From: Paragordius varius
Taxonomy: Eukaryota > Nematomorpha
Direction: 5' to 3'
Assembly (NCBI GenBank): GCA_964247055.1
Contig: OZ176053.1
Coordinates: forward strand, 12,400,001 to 12,464,000
Length of the DNA stretch: 64,000 bases
Below are positions 13,503 to 24,467 of the stretch, piece after piece (position 1 is the stretch's first letter; each line of letters starts with the position of its first letter). Made by a program: the position numbers and the translations under genes. The notes under the pieces were generated by a model that saw nothing but the letters and a program-made list of their open reading frames with translations, searched no databases and was not told where the DNA came from.

Positions 13503-15403
13503 CCTTAGAGTCTGCAAGCTATAATATCAAACCTGAAACTATTATTGATTCTTTAAGCTGCCCCAAAAAATAAAATTCTATGACAAAAAAGATACTAGCA
13601 TCCTTCTATATTTGGCCAAAATTGGAAAACGGTTTGGTAGCCTAAAAGATCAAATAATTAGCTCATTTTAATATACTTAAAAGGCTGTCGATGAATTGGA
13701 TTATTATTTATTTTATATAGGGAGCGTTCTAAAATTGTTTTTAATCAACGCTTTAAAGCCAATATCAGGGGATAACAAAAATGGCGTCAAGGCTTCATTT
13801 CGATGTAAAATATCCAGCGGACGTTCTGTTTATAAAATATTGTGGTTCAAATATGAATTTTTGAAATAACAATTCGATACAATTTTTTACAATTAACAAA
13901 TTATATACCATTTTAATTTATTTTAAAACTACAGTTTTTTTACATTATTTTATTAGGACCAATCTTATTTAGATCAAAAATATCAAATTATGCTCACCTA
14001 AAATACATAATTATTTGTTTTTATTATATTAACTTTCTGTTAAAACGTACTGGAACGCTTGGAATATATATTTATCTTTTCTTTGTCATAGAGTCACCAT
14101 CAGTTATGATTGAAGCCCGTATTTATCAATTATAATTCAATTGCCAGCAATTTTTTAACGGGTTTAAACAATGGTTGAATAATTTATCTTAAGTTTTTTA
14201 TGATAGCTTTATTTTGGTGTAATGTGGATAAAATGCTGAAAATTAATAACATAAAAAACTGCAAAATTCGATGTATAATTTTTGGAATATACACTTCACT
14301 AAACCTATTAACAAAAAGATGATAATTTAACGTTTCCGAGTCACAGCTTTTAAAAACAATCTTTTAATTATTTTGTTCCAAAATATTTCTAATAGTACTA
14401 CTCAAGTTCTTAAGATTTTCTTTTTTAAAATAAAAATATTTTTTTGATTTTTTAAAATATTTTTCCCGGACAAAGTTGGATGGTGCTTTAAATTTTGCAT
14501 TTTAGCTTCTAATCGAAGCAAAAAAGTGTTCTTATGTTAATGGTTCGCATACCTTTATATTATTAAATAAATGAAGATATAACTTATGGGCTCCTTTATT
14601 AAATCAAAAGTTGTGATCAAATTGCTACCCTAAAAAATTAAAGGACCATTTGTACATATCGGATATTGACGTAAAAATTCTTTTTATAATTATATTAAAA
14701 CCTTTATTACTGCGATTTCAATCAATTCACATTTCACATGATACGGAAAAGAGGAGATTTATAAACCATTGAACCCGGACCCATTATTTTTAGCCAAATT
14801 TTTAAAACTGAATGTACTAAACAATTGAAAGCAAGAAATACAATTCTTCTGACACCATATTCAATGACTAAATTGTAGTTTGTGCTTCTCGAGTTAAAAA
14901 ATTGGCAATTAGAAAACAAGTCAGCCATTTGTAAAAAGCTATTTCTGTTTAAATTAACATACATTTTTGCGATATGTGTAGTCAATTAATGCCCAATATA
15001 GCACATATTTAATCCATTTTTTACTTAAAAATGAATGAATTTGTTTCATGCTATCATCTCCTCTTATCTTTTGCCTATAATTTGCGCCCACTGACACAAA
15101 ACAACCTCAATTTGTATTCAACCTATCCGTATATATTAAGTTTTAAAATTATTATTTATACATTTATTTCGCATTTAATGATTGGTTGATTGAAAAATTA
15201 TAAAAATTCATTGGCTTCAATATGCATTAAAATATTTGGTTTATCTTCAACAAAAAATATTTTGTTTAACGTCATATCATATAACAAATTATAAATAGGG
15301 AGTTTATAGTATAAAATAGGAGAAAAAAATCACAAAAGATATGATTGATTATATATATCTCATGGGCTAAATGTCGCAATTCAAATATATATTACACAAT
15401 ATG

Positions 15404-18400
15404 TTATCTTGTGCATACGGCACAAGGGATTTCATAACCATTTGGATATTTTCTGCACGGCAGCGTACCACATTCACTTTCAACCAGGTAAATGGTTGCC
15501 CCGCCAACCTTTGCATTATCAGGGATGTATTGGCCTTCAGGTTCTTGATCCATACAAATATAAGTAGTACGCGCATGTTTAAAGTTTGCTGCCATCAAGT
15601 ATCCGTTATACTCTTTTGTCCAACCTTCAGGACACCTTGAATCCCCTGGCATCATTATTTGAGTGTTTCTTGTGGGAACATAACACACAGAGCACAAGGC
15701 TGTTTTTCCGGATAAAGAATCGACTCCGGCCGAAGGTGCCTCCCAAGACTTGGTTTCATAATGTGTAATCTCTTTTTCAAAAACGCTCCTTTGCAATTTA
15801 CTGCCATTATTCGGGGGAGCGGGTTCCTCGGTTTCTACCATATTATCAGGTTGGAGCTCAGGGTCTATCAGATCCGATTGTTCAGATTCCCGATATTCCA
15901 TTGGTGTTGTTGTTGTTTCATAATCAGATGCAAATTTGTCATCATGATCAGTCCTTTCTGGTCCCTTTATTTTGCTCAAGAATTGAATAATTTTGTTGGC
16001 CACTTGACCTGGATTTATTTTAAGGTCACGTTTATCAGTTCCTTTTGCATTATTATCATGGGCAGTGCCTGCGTTAGGATCATCCCCTAACCAATTGGAT
16101 TGAAACGGATGGTTTTCCCCCTTACCAAATTTGAAAACGGCCCCACAAATTTTGGATTTGGAATCGAAATCGTCGGAAAAACTATTGTACTGTATCTCCT
16201 TGGGCATACACAAATAGTCTCCACCGCTTCCAGTGTAAAAGTAATGTCCACTTGCCACATATCCCGTATAAACTAAGAGTGAGCCAGTATGCGAGGGACA
16301 TTCGGCACGCCCATACCTAACATAAGAAGTTGATCCATCTCCATTCAATTCAGGGACGCTACAATCGCATTTGTCATTCTTCCCGGGTCGTCCTGGGATG
16401 CCCGGTTTTCCGTTATGACCATCCGTTCCGGGTGGTCCTCGCAAACCGTGCTTACCTGGTTCCCCAATTTGTCCTTTCTCTCCGGGTTTACCATCCAACC
16501 CTGGCGTTCCTGGATTTCCCTGTGATTAATAATATGTAAACATACCGTATAAAAATGTGCGTTTTGCCGAACATAAGATTATTATAATAAGCTTTAATTA
16601 ATGCAACAATTTTTGTTAGTACTGAGTTAAAGGCAAAATACTTTACGAAATAATTTTTTTATTCGTGGAGCATGTCCCCGTAAGCTATATTATCTATGTA
16701 GCAAAACTGTCCAAAACTCTTGTTTTTAAACATAATATTATTTAAGTACCGCATCTCCGGTTAATCCACGTTCCCCTGGGTTTCCATCAGTGCCTGGAAT
16801 TCCATCTTTTCCCGGAATGCCACGCGGGCCTTCGGGGCCTCTAGGGCCCTTTTCTCCAGCAGGTCCAGTTTGTCCGACTCTTCCTGGCTTACCGTTTCTA
16901 CCAACTGAACCACGAAACCCTGGCAGACCCTGATAGATCAATATGTAAACATAATCCATTTCTGTGCAAATGCATTCAAATAATAGAAGTTATCCATTTA
17001 TACATTAACTTAATCGATAAAGAACATTTTATAATGTAAACTAATACATATTATCTTAAATTATTGAGAATGAGGAAAAGTGCAATAAAAATGTTCCTGC
17101 CCTTTATTATTGAATACAATAATTTATCAAGTATAAACAATTGTTTTATTGATTGATAAATTAAGTAACCATACTCGTTCACCCGGAGGTCCGATTCTCC
17201 CCTCCTTGCCTGATATGCCATCTTTCCCAGCAATCCCATCATTTCCTGGTTCTCCGTGGTTTCCGTTTAAACCGTCTTTCCCGGGTGGGCCAGGAAGGCC
17301 TGGGGGCCCAGGATAACGAATGGAATAGCCATCTTTACCGGGGTGACCATCTCGGCCAGGTAAGCCATCAATCCCATTTTTACCGGGATTTCCTTCCGAA
17401 CCGTCTCTTCCGGCCCCTCCTCTGGCTCCCTTTTCCCCGGGCGGTCCAGGCTCGCCGTCATGACCCGGAAGGCCATTTACTCCTGGGTTTCCGTCTTTAC
17501 CGGCTAAACCATCAATCCCATTACTGGTTTTCCCGGGTTCACCAACTTGTCCCTAACACGTTCGTGGAATAAAATAGAAAGTCACACATTTTTTCAGATA
17601 GTAGATATAAAAAACCGTGTTTTGAAAATGATTGTCGATGTTAGATTTAGTTTTTAATACGACCATTTTGCATGGCTCTTCAAAAATATATCTAATATTT
17701 CATAGTGTTATGTATAAATTTTAAAAACACATTGTTTATGATGAAAACGTAGTTTTACAAAATACGTGATATTTTAACCAACAAAGTGCGAGACATGCAG
17801 ACAAAAGGTGCTTAAATTGCTGTCGAATTTAATGGATTAAAATTTTTTTAAACCTATACGTGAATTTATATGCTATTAACCTTAAATGGTTGTTAGCGCA
17901 TTATTATTGTAAAAATTATGATTTTGAGCTTATAATTATTGAATTCATACAATACAAATTCGTAAAATTGCATCTTCACCAGTTCATATTATATAAATTT
18001 TATTATATACGCTCTTTTGATTTACAACTAGGTTTTAAAGAAAAATAATTGTTATAATGGATAAAAAATGACATATACTTAAAAATTAAAATATGTTTAA
18101 TAAATGAGCGCATACAGGGTTCCCTGTTTCTCCCGGTCTTCCATCTTTCCCAGGTTCGCCATTTCTGCCCGGATGTCCGTCTTTTCCAGGTTCACCCAAT
18201 GATCCTGGTTTCCCATCTACTCCGGGTATGCCTGGTGAGCCCTTTATATAATTTCATTTTAAATAGCGCACATCAAGATTTTGTATTGTAAAGATGACAT
18301 AAAAAGTCAAAGTCGAATCCTTTTTACACACAGAAAATTTGATCATTGATTTGTGAAATATATAATTGATTGTGTAACCAATTTCCACCCAGTGGCGTAC

Positions 18401-20023
18401 CAAGCATTTGCGGCGCCCGGGGCATAAAACTTTTATGGCGCCCCCCTCCCCCCCCCACCTTTTTTTAAAGCCAATAAAACAAATAGTAAAAAAAATACAA
18501 ACGTTGTAACCTAAACACCATAGATAAGACAGCACAGTCATATAAATTTTGAATCTATTAAATATATATATTTATATGATACTAATTTTATTCATTTTTA
18601 AATACATTAATATTCTAATAAATTCTATAATATGGAAATTATATATAAAAATAATGTTTTTGTTGCATATATTGAATTAATCTTATGATAATGGCGAACA
18701 ACAATGATTTAAAAAATTATTTAGGCGCCCCTAAATAACGGCGGGGCATGATGCACCCCCTTGCCCCCCCCCCCCCCCCCCCCCCTCGGTACGCCCCTGT
18801 TTCCACCTCTCCATTTCCTATTTCGCAACAACCAAAAACAAAATATTATTTTAAAAAATCAAGATTTAAAATATATGGTTGTTCGCATAAAAATATCAGT
18901 TTTTTACTTTTTATAATTTGTATGTATACTGTAACAAACTGTAAATTAACAGACCTACCAATTAATAATCAAAAAATATATTTTAATCAAATATGGAATA
19001 GCATGAAATAGTATACTTTAGTGCCAGCCTTTCCTGGAACACCGTCTTTTCCCGGTTCACCATCTCTTCCAGGGTCTCCGTCCTTACCCTGCAAACCATC
19101 TGGTCCAGGTTCGCCATCCTTGCCTGGATTTCCAGGTAGGCCCTGATAGCCCGGATTCCCGATTTGTCCAGGCTTCCCGTCGGCCCCCTTCAAACCAGGT
19201 TTACCGTCTAATCCAGCTTTCCCTTTGAGTCCATCTTTACCAGGTTTTCCAGGTGTGCCTTCTGGTCCCTGCGATACAATAAATAGATAAAAAAATATTG
19301 TTTATACAGGCTCTAGTATATCTTGTCCTGGGTTCCCATCTTTTCCAGTGTGGCCATCGACTCCAGGAAGGCCAGGGATTCCGGGTTTTCCATCACGACC
19401 CGGTCTTCCATCACCCCCAGGGGTGCCGGGATGTCCCTTAATAAAAAAACGATTAAAATTGGCATTTACTGGTCTTCCGTCCTGACCTGGCGCTCCTGGT
19501 TTACCATCCGGTCCAATTTTTCCAATCTTACCCGGTTTCCCGTCATACCCATTTTTGCCGGGTATTCCATCACGGCCGGGAGGACCTTTAGGCCCCGGGG
19601 GACCATCTTTGCACACGGGACACATTACTTTAAATATAATGTTTATGTTATTATGATACCTTTTTTCTTGTATTCATATGCGCTTTTTGGACGATCATAG
19701 GAGGAACGCCGTTTACTTCGTTTTAACTTTTGCGCATTGTTTATACTGTTAACATTCATCTACAAAAATTATCATTTCTGGTAAACTTTAGCTACTATTA
19801 TATGGTCATTAAGTTGTGCCAACATCACATCTTTTTCTTGATGCCTAATCCTTAGTTCGGAAATCATGTAGGCGTGATCAGCTTTCATTTTTTGGATCCC
19901 GACATATATGGGTGGAACTATAACTATACATCCTGCCAAGAGAGATATGGCGCAAAATATGGATAGGTAACGTGCTACGATCCATAGGGGGTCCTTGGTT
20001 TCCTCGTCAACAATTTTTTTCAT
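15404..20023 (-). CDS. Transmembrane short-chain (C4-type) collagen A
   Basis: An extracellular collagen made as a single-span type II membrane precursor. Exons (minus): 19787-20023 (or -20056), 19660-19759, 19470-19627, 19308-19436, 19017-19268, 18116-18241, 17175-17552, 16750-16929, 15404-16519; phases all agree, about 891 residues. Order: short cytosolic head; membrane span ([20 protein letters not shown]); a charged, probably coiled stretch; a basic RSKRRSS furin-type site; a CPVC pair; long Gly-X-Y domain with few breaks; then a cysteine-rich C-terminal domain ([37 protein letters not shown]) like sponge short-chain collagen C4 and its metazoan relatives. The start at 20023 is preferred because a TATA-like box lies at 20059-20066. 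About 105 extra residues, acidic and Ser/Thr-rich, interrupt the C-terminal domain relative to its neighbour. Introns range from 27 nt to about 900 nt. Confidence 0.88.
18390..18799. mobile_element. hAT-type MITE inside a collagen intron
   Basis: A 410-bp element with terminal repeats CAGTGGCGTACC (left) and CAGGGGCGTACC (inverse of right), flanked by a perfect 8-bp duplication TTTCCACC at 18382-18389 and 18800-18807. Subterminal regions are GC-rich (GGCGCCC blocks and a C-run of about 22 bases near 18764-18785) and the centre is AT-rich. The CAG start and 8-bp duplication fit the hAT superfamily. It has no coding capacity. It lies in the collagen A intron 18242-19016. Confidence 0.85.
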
Positions 20024-20312
20024 GATTTTATGGAATGCAAAAATCATAAACCACACCTCTTATATACGACTAAAATTTTTCTGATGTATCTATCTTACAT
20101 TTAATATAGGTGATGACCTAATTACACAATTATATCATTAAAAATTTATTATACTAATACTGGTTGTATAAGTGAAAATAAAATTTTCATTTTTACGTGA
20201 CCAATTGGCCTAAATTTAATTTATTTAATTTTTTAAGTGGGTTACTAAAATTAGGACAAATTCCTTAGTTCTCATATAAATTAAAATATAATTTAAATTT
20301 TTCATTTTTACG
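20024..20312. promoter_or_regulatory. Bidirectional promoter between the two collagens
   Basis: The two collagen starts face away from each other across about 290 bp. A TATATAAG box on the minus strand (20059-20066) sits 36-43 bp before the preferred start of collagen A (20023). A TATAAATT-like box on the plus strand near 20276 sits about 37 bp before the ATG of collagen B (20313). Both imply very short 5' untranslated leaders. Sharing of regulatory sites is inferred from the arrangement. Confidence 0.6.
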
Positions 20313-22864
20313 ATGAATTATTCCAAGAAAATTAGTGAAAATCAGAAAGGAATAACTATTTTATCCTTTCTAACATTTTTATTAATTACTTTAAGTTGCA
20401 GCGTAATTCTTCCACTTTTTTATTACAAACTAGTTGATATAAAAATTCAGCACAACCAATTTTTGGAAAATTTGCGAACAAAACTTTATTACAACGAAAA
20501 AACAATAAATTCACTCCATGTACGAATATCTAATTTAAAGGTTTGTCACAGTTATTATTCAAAATTAATTAACCGAATTCCAATATAAACTATGTATTTA
20601 TGCGACTAGGTCGAGCTTGGTGACATATTTTCGACGCATAAATGGAGGAAAAAAAGGAGTGTTTGGAACCGACCTAAAGCCCCATTTTCTTATCGAGCAC
20701 CAAGTTGAATTATAAAATTTTTATGCATATAACTTAGCCGCATGCAAGGAGTGCAAAGATGGTGATCAAGGTGATCCCGGAAAACCCGGTAAAGATGGTA
20801 GTCCGGGACGCAAAGGAAACGACGGAAAACCCGGGGAGCCGGGTAAACCCGGACCAGACGGAGCTGTTGGTCGCCCTGGGTTAGATGGATTGCCAGGTCC
20901 AACTGGTGAATCCGGTTTAGACGGTAAACCAGGGACTGATGGAAAACCAGGTCAACCAGGGTTGGCTGGGAAATCGGGTTTGCCCGGAAAAGATGGAACA
21001 CAAGGTCAATCTGTTCTTAGTCACGTATGTTTTCATATTTATTTATCAATTTTAGGGTCCGGAAGGAAAACCAGGTAACCCAGGAAAACCAGGCCCACCC
21101 GGAAGAAAAGGTAATGATGGAAAGCCAGGTGTTAATGGCATAGATGGAAAGGCTGGGGTGATAGGAAGTCCTGGAATCAAAGTTAATTTTTTATATAAAA
21201 TTAGGGACCACCTGGTCCACCGGGTAAAGATGGACCAGCAGGACCTAGAGGACCCGCAGGAAAAGACGGAAATCCCGGTCTAAATGGATTAAATGGTAAA
21301 GATGGTATACCTGGAAAGCCTGGAATCAAAGTAAAAAATATGTAAAATTTAAGGGGCCACCAGGCAATCCTGGTTCTGATGGCAAACCAGGTCTCATTGG
21401 TAAACCGGGTAATGATGGCACAAATGGAAAAGACGGAGAGCCAGGAAAAGATGGGGTTCCTGGAGAAGATGGCATTCCTGTAAAATTTTAGTAATGTATA
21501 GGGAGAACCAGGCATACCAGGAAAATCTAGCAATGGCTTGGACGGATCTCCGGGACGAGATGGAGTTCCTGGTGCTGATGGAAATCCCGGTAGAGACGGG
21601 GAGCCAGGTCCAGATGGTCCTCCGGGATTAAGAGGAGAAGATGGTGCAGACGGAAAAGAGGGCTTACCTGGTAAAAATGGTTTGGATGGAGAACCCGGAC
21701 AAGATGGTGAGCCTGGAAAACCTGGTGTATCCATTATTAGTCCAGGGCAAAATGGAATACCGGGTTTACCTGGAAAAGATGGTACCGATGGCTCATCCGG
21801 AGAACAAGGATCCGATGGTAAATCTGGAAAAGATGGTCTTCCAGGAAGAGATGGTGAAGATGGCTTCCCCGGCGAACCAGTAAATCATATAATTATATTT
21901 TTAGGGATTACCCGGTGATCGAGGTACTGATGGTCGACCTGGTCTTCCTGGAAAAAGAGGAGAAATCGGACCGATTGGGGAACCAGGAGCCCGAGGTCAT
22001 GAGGGGCCTAGAGGTTTTCATGGAAAAGATGGTTACCCTGGTAAAGATGGAATTCCAGGCTCTAGGGGTGTTCCTGGATTACCCGTATACTTTTTTTTAT
22101 TTTATTTTAGGGTGATGATGGTTTACCTGGTAAAAACGGTCGTGCCGGTGAAAAAGGCTTTTCAGGTCTTCCTGGTAATCATGGTAGACGTGGAATACCA
22201 GGAAAAGATGGCAGGCCCGGAAAACCTGGAAGTGCCGGCAAACCCGGGAAAAATGATAAATGTGATTGCGCTAAAACGGGATTGTTAAAAGGTGACGGTA
22301 CCACGACTTATATAAGATATGGTAAGCGAAGCTGTCCACATAATAGCGAAAAGCTATACACTGGTATATAATAATAATAAAAATATAGGTTATGTTGCCA
22401 CTGGTCATTATTTTTACACTGGAAGTGGAGGAGATTACCAATGTTTACCTACAAATCCCGAATTTCTGCAATATACAGACGCGTATGATTCAAAATCCAA
22501 AATATTTGGAACGGTCTACAAATTGGGATATAGCAGTCCCATTCGAACGGCTTCCTCGCTTGACGGTTTAACAGTTACGTGTGCAGTGTGCCATGTTAGA
22601 AGGAATAGTCTCCTAATTTTTCCAGGCAACGTGAAATGTCCTGATCAGTTTACGACAGAATATTCTGGATATATAATGTCAGCAAACATAAGGCACACCC
22701 GAACAAGTTATATTTGCGTTGACGGGGACCCTGAAGGTGATCCCAACATACCAGACAATTTTGGTGGGGCTGCCATATACATAGTTGAATCTGAATGTGG
22801 TAACCTTCCATGCCACAAATATCCAAGTGGATATGAAATACCATGTGTAGTTTGCACTCGTTAA
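20313..22864 (+). CDS. Transmembrane short-chain (C4-type) collagen B
   Basis: A paralogue of the neighbouring minus-strand collagen, about 757 residues. Exons: 20313-20540, 20610-20703, 20738-21024, 21056-21181, 21205-21330, 21354-21479, 21502-21879, 21905-22084, 22111-22363, 22389-22864. Order: N-terminal span ([20 protein letters not shown]), a charged stretch, an RKKRS furin-type site followed by WNRPK (cf. YDRPK in the paralogue), CKEC, Gly-X-Y domain, then NDKCDC and the C4-type domain ([36 protein letters not shown]). Eight of nine introns are 22-34 nt; several have lengths not divisible by three, so the frame holds only if they are removed. The Gly-X-Y domain has a short interruption (QSVLSH) at the exon 3 end. 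A polyadenylation signal AATAAA lies at 22909-22914. It is convergent with the SLC1 gene. Confidence 0.92.
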
Positions 22865-22908
22865 ATGTGTTATTCACAAATTTTCGATAATCATTAGGTG
22901 TTTTCATA

Positions 22909-22914
22909 AATAAA
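22909..22914 (+). promoter_or_regulatory. Polyadenylation signal of collagen B
   Basis: An AATAAA hexamer 45 bp after the stop codon. The convergent SLC1 stop codon lies about 60 bp further on, so the two 3' ends nearly touch or overlap. Confidence 0.6.
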
Positions 22915-22971
22915 TATTTACGATTTATTAATTATAGTAAATATTTTTTTATTGATTATTAAAATGCAAAT

Positions 22972-24467
22972 TTAATTAATATGTGCCTTCCATCGTTCTT
23001 GAGCCAAACAAGCTATAATGCAATTTCCATACACATTCATTATTGTTAAAAATCTATCTCTAACTTATAAATATGATATTACATTAACCAGTTGACCACA
23101 AATAGGTATTCTATACCATCGAGCGTTAACGATGCTGTTCTAAACACAATTTCCAAACCAATAAAAGATGCATTCGGAAATCCTGACACCAAAATGCTGG
23201 CCAATACTGAATTAAAACTAAAATTATGTTGTCAAATAACCAAATCGCTATAACAGTTTTCAATGTTAGGGTTTGGTTATTTTTGGATATTGACCAAAAT
23301 GCCATACTTACATAGTAAAAACATGTACCATTTTTGTTGAAAACACAACTTAGGGTGCATATAAGATGCGATATATTGGCATCAACTCCACACAAAATTA
23401 CGCATTGAATAGTGTATGGGAGGGAAGCTGCGCTAAAGTATACAAAATAAAAATAAAATTTAATATAAAAACCTTGAAGATGTAATAAATGCTGCGACCA
23501 GAGCGTCTCCGCTCCTTATTGCCGTTTTTAGTGGACTTCTTTTCCCAACTATCAAGTACAAAATGCTTAAAACTTGAGTTGCATAAACTAGATAACCAAA
23601 AAATAGGATGTGAAGTATAAACATAATTTCGACAATTAAATGCGTTAAGGATGTATTTGATGAAAGTATATCTCTAAAAATTAGCGAGATTGAACAAATT
23701 GGGGATAACCTATTATTAATTATACTTAAATATAATTAAACCACAAAGCTATATCAGATAGTTTCATAAGCATTTCATTTATGATAATAGATATGCTAGT
23801 GATTATTTGGGTTTTTTTGTCTAGCGATGACATGGTAATACCCATTAGGCAGCACCCAAATATAATTCCTAATATATTGGGTTCGTTTACATTTTTTTCA
23901 ACGAAATGTGGGAAAAATATATTATTCGGTCCTTGTTTAGTCGAATTTATCATTTTATCTTCCACAATGGTTTTGGACTTTTGATAAAGATGCACGATAA
24001 AATGTGATGGTACAATATTTCTATATTCCATTGATTAAACAACAGGTAATCAAACTTGATCATGTCAAAAATAACATCTTCGCTTCTTAAAAGATCGGCT
24101 TTCATCTCACTTTTATTAATCCAAGGAGTAAAAGTCCCCATAAGAGCTAAGCACCAACACACTGCGAATAGAGCTGACAGAGCAGTACAACTTACATTCC
24201 AAAATAAACACCAAAAAATAAGGGAGACATTAAGAGGTGTTTTAATTTTCGATAAACTCACCAATAAATTTGTAATGGTTAACGGAATATAGAGGAATCG
24301 CAGAAAATCGATAAAAATATCTCCGGGTAAACCAATAAAACGTTTGGTTTGAGGTGACAAAAATATTTTTAAAGAATGGATGTATAATGCTATAGGTTAT
24401 AAAAATCAAACTACATACCTAAACATAACGCAAATACTAGGGATATTAATACAATCAGAGTTTTCAT
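22972..24467 (-). CDS. Divergent SLC1-family (glutamate/neutral amino acid) transporter
   Basis: Seven exons (minus): 24419-24467, 24056-24389, 23742-24020, 23473-23709, 23241-23432, 23083-23217, 22972-23059, giving 437 residues with every phase consistent. Introns are 29, 35, 32, 40, 23 and 23 nt. Family features in order: GLPGDIFIDFLRFLYIPL (TM2), NILGIIFGCCLMGI, NEMLMKLSDIALWLSPI, SPLKTAI then FITSSSAASLP (HP1), FNKNGTCFYY (TM7), LVSGFPNASFIGLEIVF (HP2) and NWLIDRFLTIMNVYGN (TM8). SLC1 proteins are plasma-membrane trimers that couple amino acid uptake to Na+. Here the TM7 motif NMDGT is NKNGT, and in TM8 the substrate arginine is Leu and two conserved aspartates are Asn, so coupling and substrate are probably changed. 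The ATG at 24467 is provisional: the frame stays open upstream and an earlier exon is possible. Confidence 0.85.

Larger units (their letters stand above)
7456..15403. other. Gene-poor intergenic region
   Basis: About 8 kb without a supported gene. Open frames are short and unlike any family I know. Recognisable content is transposon debris: the MITE copy at 10258-10427, a lone MITE end near 8941, a degenerate small element at 12787-12884, a possible hAT relic at 13227-13502, and a TA microsatellite near 11610-11631. The left end is the 5' flank of the polyhomeotic-like gene; the right end is the 3' flank of the minus-strand collagen. Confidence 0.55.

Noticed and set aside
15404-16519. Type IV collagen NC1 domain
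   Set aside because: The C-terminal cysteine pattern and motifs ([23 protein letters not shown]) match short-chain C4-type collagens, not the duplicated NC1 of type IV.
19017-20023. Firm assignment to nematodes from the cuticle-collagen-like N-terminus
   Set aside because: The C4-type C-terminal domain and intron sizes do not fit nematodes as I know them; the N-terminal plan could be convergent.
20690-21734. Minus-strand Pro/Gly-rich frame opposite collagen B
   Set aside because: It is the antisense of Gly-X-Y codons, which reads as another collagen-like frame by codon symmetry.
22972-24467. SLC1 gene as a pseudogene
   Set aside because: Apparent stops disappear when the 23-40-nt introns are removed; the full 437-codon frame then aligns along its length. 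The unusual residues look like divergence, not decay.
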